From contig JBKPDL010000166.1 in NCBI GenBank assembly GCA_046727855.1, positions 1-32,503 of the forward strand: 32,503 nt of DNA, written 5' to 3'. A model generated the notes under the pieces. That model had not been told where the DNA came from. It did no database searches and worked only from the letters and a program-made list of their open reading frames with translations. Each line of letters begins with the position of its first letter. The stretch's first letter is position 1. Shown here piece by piece: positions 31,739 through 32,503 of this stretch. This stretch comes from DASPWV01 sp046727855 (lineage in GTDB: Bacteria; Acidobacteriota; Vicinamibacteria; Vicinamibacterales; UBA2999). A program made the position numbers and the translations under genes.

Positions 31739-32503
31739 ATGCGAATCCATCTCCTTGCTCTTGGCCTGGTTCTCGCGGCTGCGGCGGACGCTGGCGCGCA
31801 GTCGCAACCCACCACGATCCGGGCCGCACGCGTGTTGGACGGCAAGGGTCGCGTGCTTACGAATGCGACCGTCGAAGTTAGAGACGGGAAGATCGCGGCC
31901 GTCGACCAGCGTACGGAACCTGTCACCTACGACCTTGGCAGCGCGACGCTGCTGCCGGGCATGATCGACGTCCACGTTCATATCGGCGGGCACTTCGGCA
32001 AAGACGGGCGCGCGCAAAACGAGGGTGAGACGCCGGCGGAGATGGCGCTCTTCGGCGCCGAGAACGCGTATATGACGCTCATGAACGGCTTCACCACCGT
32101 GCAAAGCGTGGGTGCGGCCAACGACAAGGAGCTGCGCGACGCGATTGCGCGCGGCGTGCTCCCGGGTCCCCGCATCCTGACATCGCTCGGATCGATGAAC
32201 GAACGGACTGGCACCCCGGAGCAACTCCGCGACTACGTCCGAAAGCAAAAACAGGCCGGCGCTGACGTCATCAAGATCTTTGCGTCGAAGAGCATCCGCG
32301 ACGGCGGCGCCAAGACGATGACCGACGAGCAGTTGACCGCGGCGTGCGGCGAAGCGCGGACGCAGGGTCTGAGGACGCTGGTACACGCGCACGCCGCCGA
32401 CGCGGTACTGGCTGCGGCCAAGGCCGGATGTTCACAGGTCGAGCATGGCGCGTACGTCAGCGACGAGGCGCTGAAGTATATGGCCGAACATGGCGTGTAC
32501 TTC
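31739..32503 (+). CDS. exported amidohydrolase (partial, runs off the window)
   Basis: The first 255 residues of an amidohydrolase-superfamily enzyme, cut by the window end. Signal peptide about residues 1-21 (LLALGLVLAAAADAGAQ), then the N-terminal beta-sandwich (RAARVLDGKGRVLTNATVEV) and the metal-dependent barrel: LLPGMIDVHVH with the H79-x-H81 metal pair, VIKIF with Lys179 (possible carboxylated ligand), LVHAHA with H216/H218 and QVEHG with H236. This is the imidazolonepropionase-like/Xaa-Pro dipeptidase group, common as secreted enzymes in acidobacteria, cleaving cyclic amides or dipeptides. It starts 4 bp after the receptor stop, so it is in the same operon and probably acts on the material the receptor imports. 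The C-terminal catalytic Asp is beyond the edge. Confidence 0.88.
   Translation, partial: MRIHLLALGLVLAAAADAGAQSQPTTIRAARVLDGKGRVLTNATVEVRDGKIAAVDQRTEPVTYDLGSATLLPGMIDVHVHIGGHFGKDGRAQNEGETPAEMALFGAENAYMTLMNGFTTVQSVGAANDKELRDAIARGVLPGPRILTSLGSMNERTGTPEQLRDYVRKQKQAGADVIKIFASKSIRDGGAKTMTDEQLTAACGEARTQGLRTLVHAHAADAVLAAAKAGCSQVEHGAYVSDEALKYMAEHGVYF

Noticed and set aside
1..32503. CRISPR arrays, tRNA or rRNA genes, phage or integrative-element genes
   Set aside because: No regularly spaced direct repeats of array type, no cloverleaf that I could find, and no integrase, transposase or phage structural protein.

Overview
The window is GC-rich DNA that looks like an acidobacterium, most likely of the Vicinamibacteria type. 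The pointers are two large Oar-like TonB-dependent receptors with an N-terminal carboxypeptidase-regulatory-like domain, a short-form TauE/SafE protein, an ECF42 sigma factor paired with a DGPF protein, and a PhoX-like (DUF839) protein. The taxonomy is inference from gene content; there is no rRNA or tRNA gene in the window.

Layout, left to right. (1) 231-3053 is an Oar-like outer-membrane receptor, followed by a decayed sialidase/BNR-like secreted protein (3064-3459) and a small conserved-looking protein (3624-3902). (2) 3988-6423, minus strand: a TPR-LuxR regulator, a C-terminal fragment of an FAD monooxygenase and an intact NIPSNAP-like small protein. (3) 6650-8605 is a gene graveyard: an FAD-monooxygenase N-terminus, a methyltransferase piece, the first 60-70 codons of an acyl-CoA dehydrogenase, an intact TauE/SafE protein, half of a PIG-L deacetylase and a collapsed antitoxin-toxin pair. 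(4) 8747-12534: an F420-type NADP reductase homologue, a G-rich repeat, surE, and a DAG-kinase-like/M23 peptidase operon with an ATGA overlap. (5) 12782-17182: a Tat-type alpha/beta hydrolase, an MmyB-like regulator, a pirin remnant, a RutE-like nitroreductase, a metallo-beta-lactamase-fold lipase-like protein and a convergent SpoIIE-type phosphatase. (6) 17563-20840: the DGPF/ECF42 pair and a PhoX-like protein. (7) 21169-23649: a MerR-type promoter before a DUF5519 gene, a hydrolase/SnoaL deletion fusion, a TetR regulator with a nested dyad at its start, and a membrane protein. (8) 23771-28877: a DJ-1/PfpI protein, PhoD, divergent pncB/pncA for NAD salvage, and an ACT-like protein. (9) 28969-end: a second Oar-like receptor and an amidohydrolase cut by the window edge.

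The most striking property is not one intact new system. It is the density of deletion scars: at least eight genes are reduced to N- or C-terminal stubs, and in several places two unrelated genes are joined out of frame within a few bases, while neighbouring genes are intact. The FAD monooxygenase is the most informative case. Its N-terminus lies on one strand and its C-terminus on the other, on either side of the LuxR gene, as an inversion with a breakpoint inside the gene would leave it. Other non-coding structure includes three REP-like palindromes (two adjacent and inverted, the third about 3.5 kb away with compensatory base changes), a MITE-like 18-bp inverted repeat, a G-run repeat between convergent genes, and three candidate operators.
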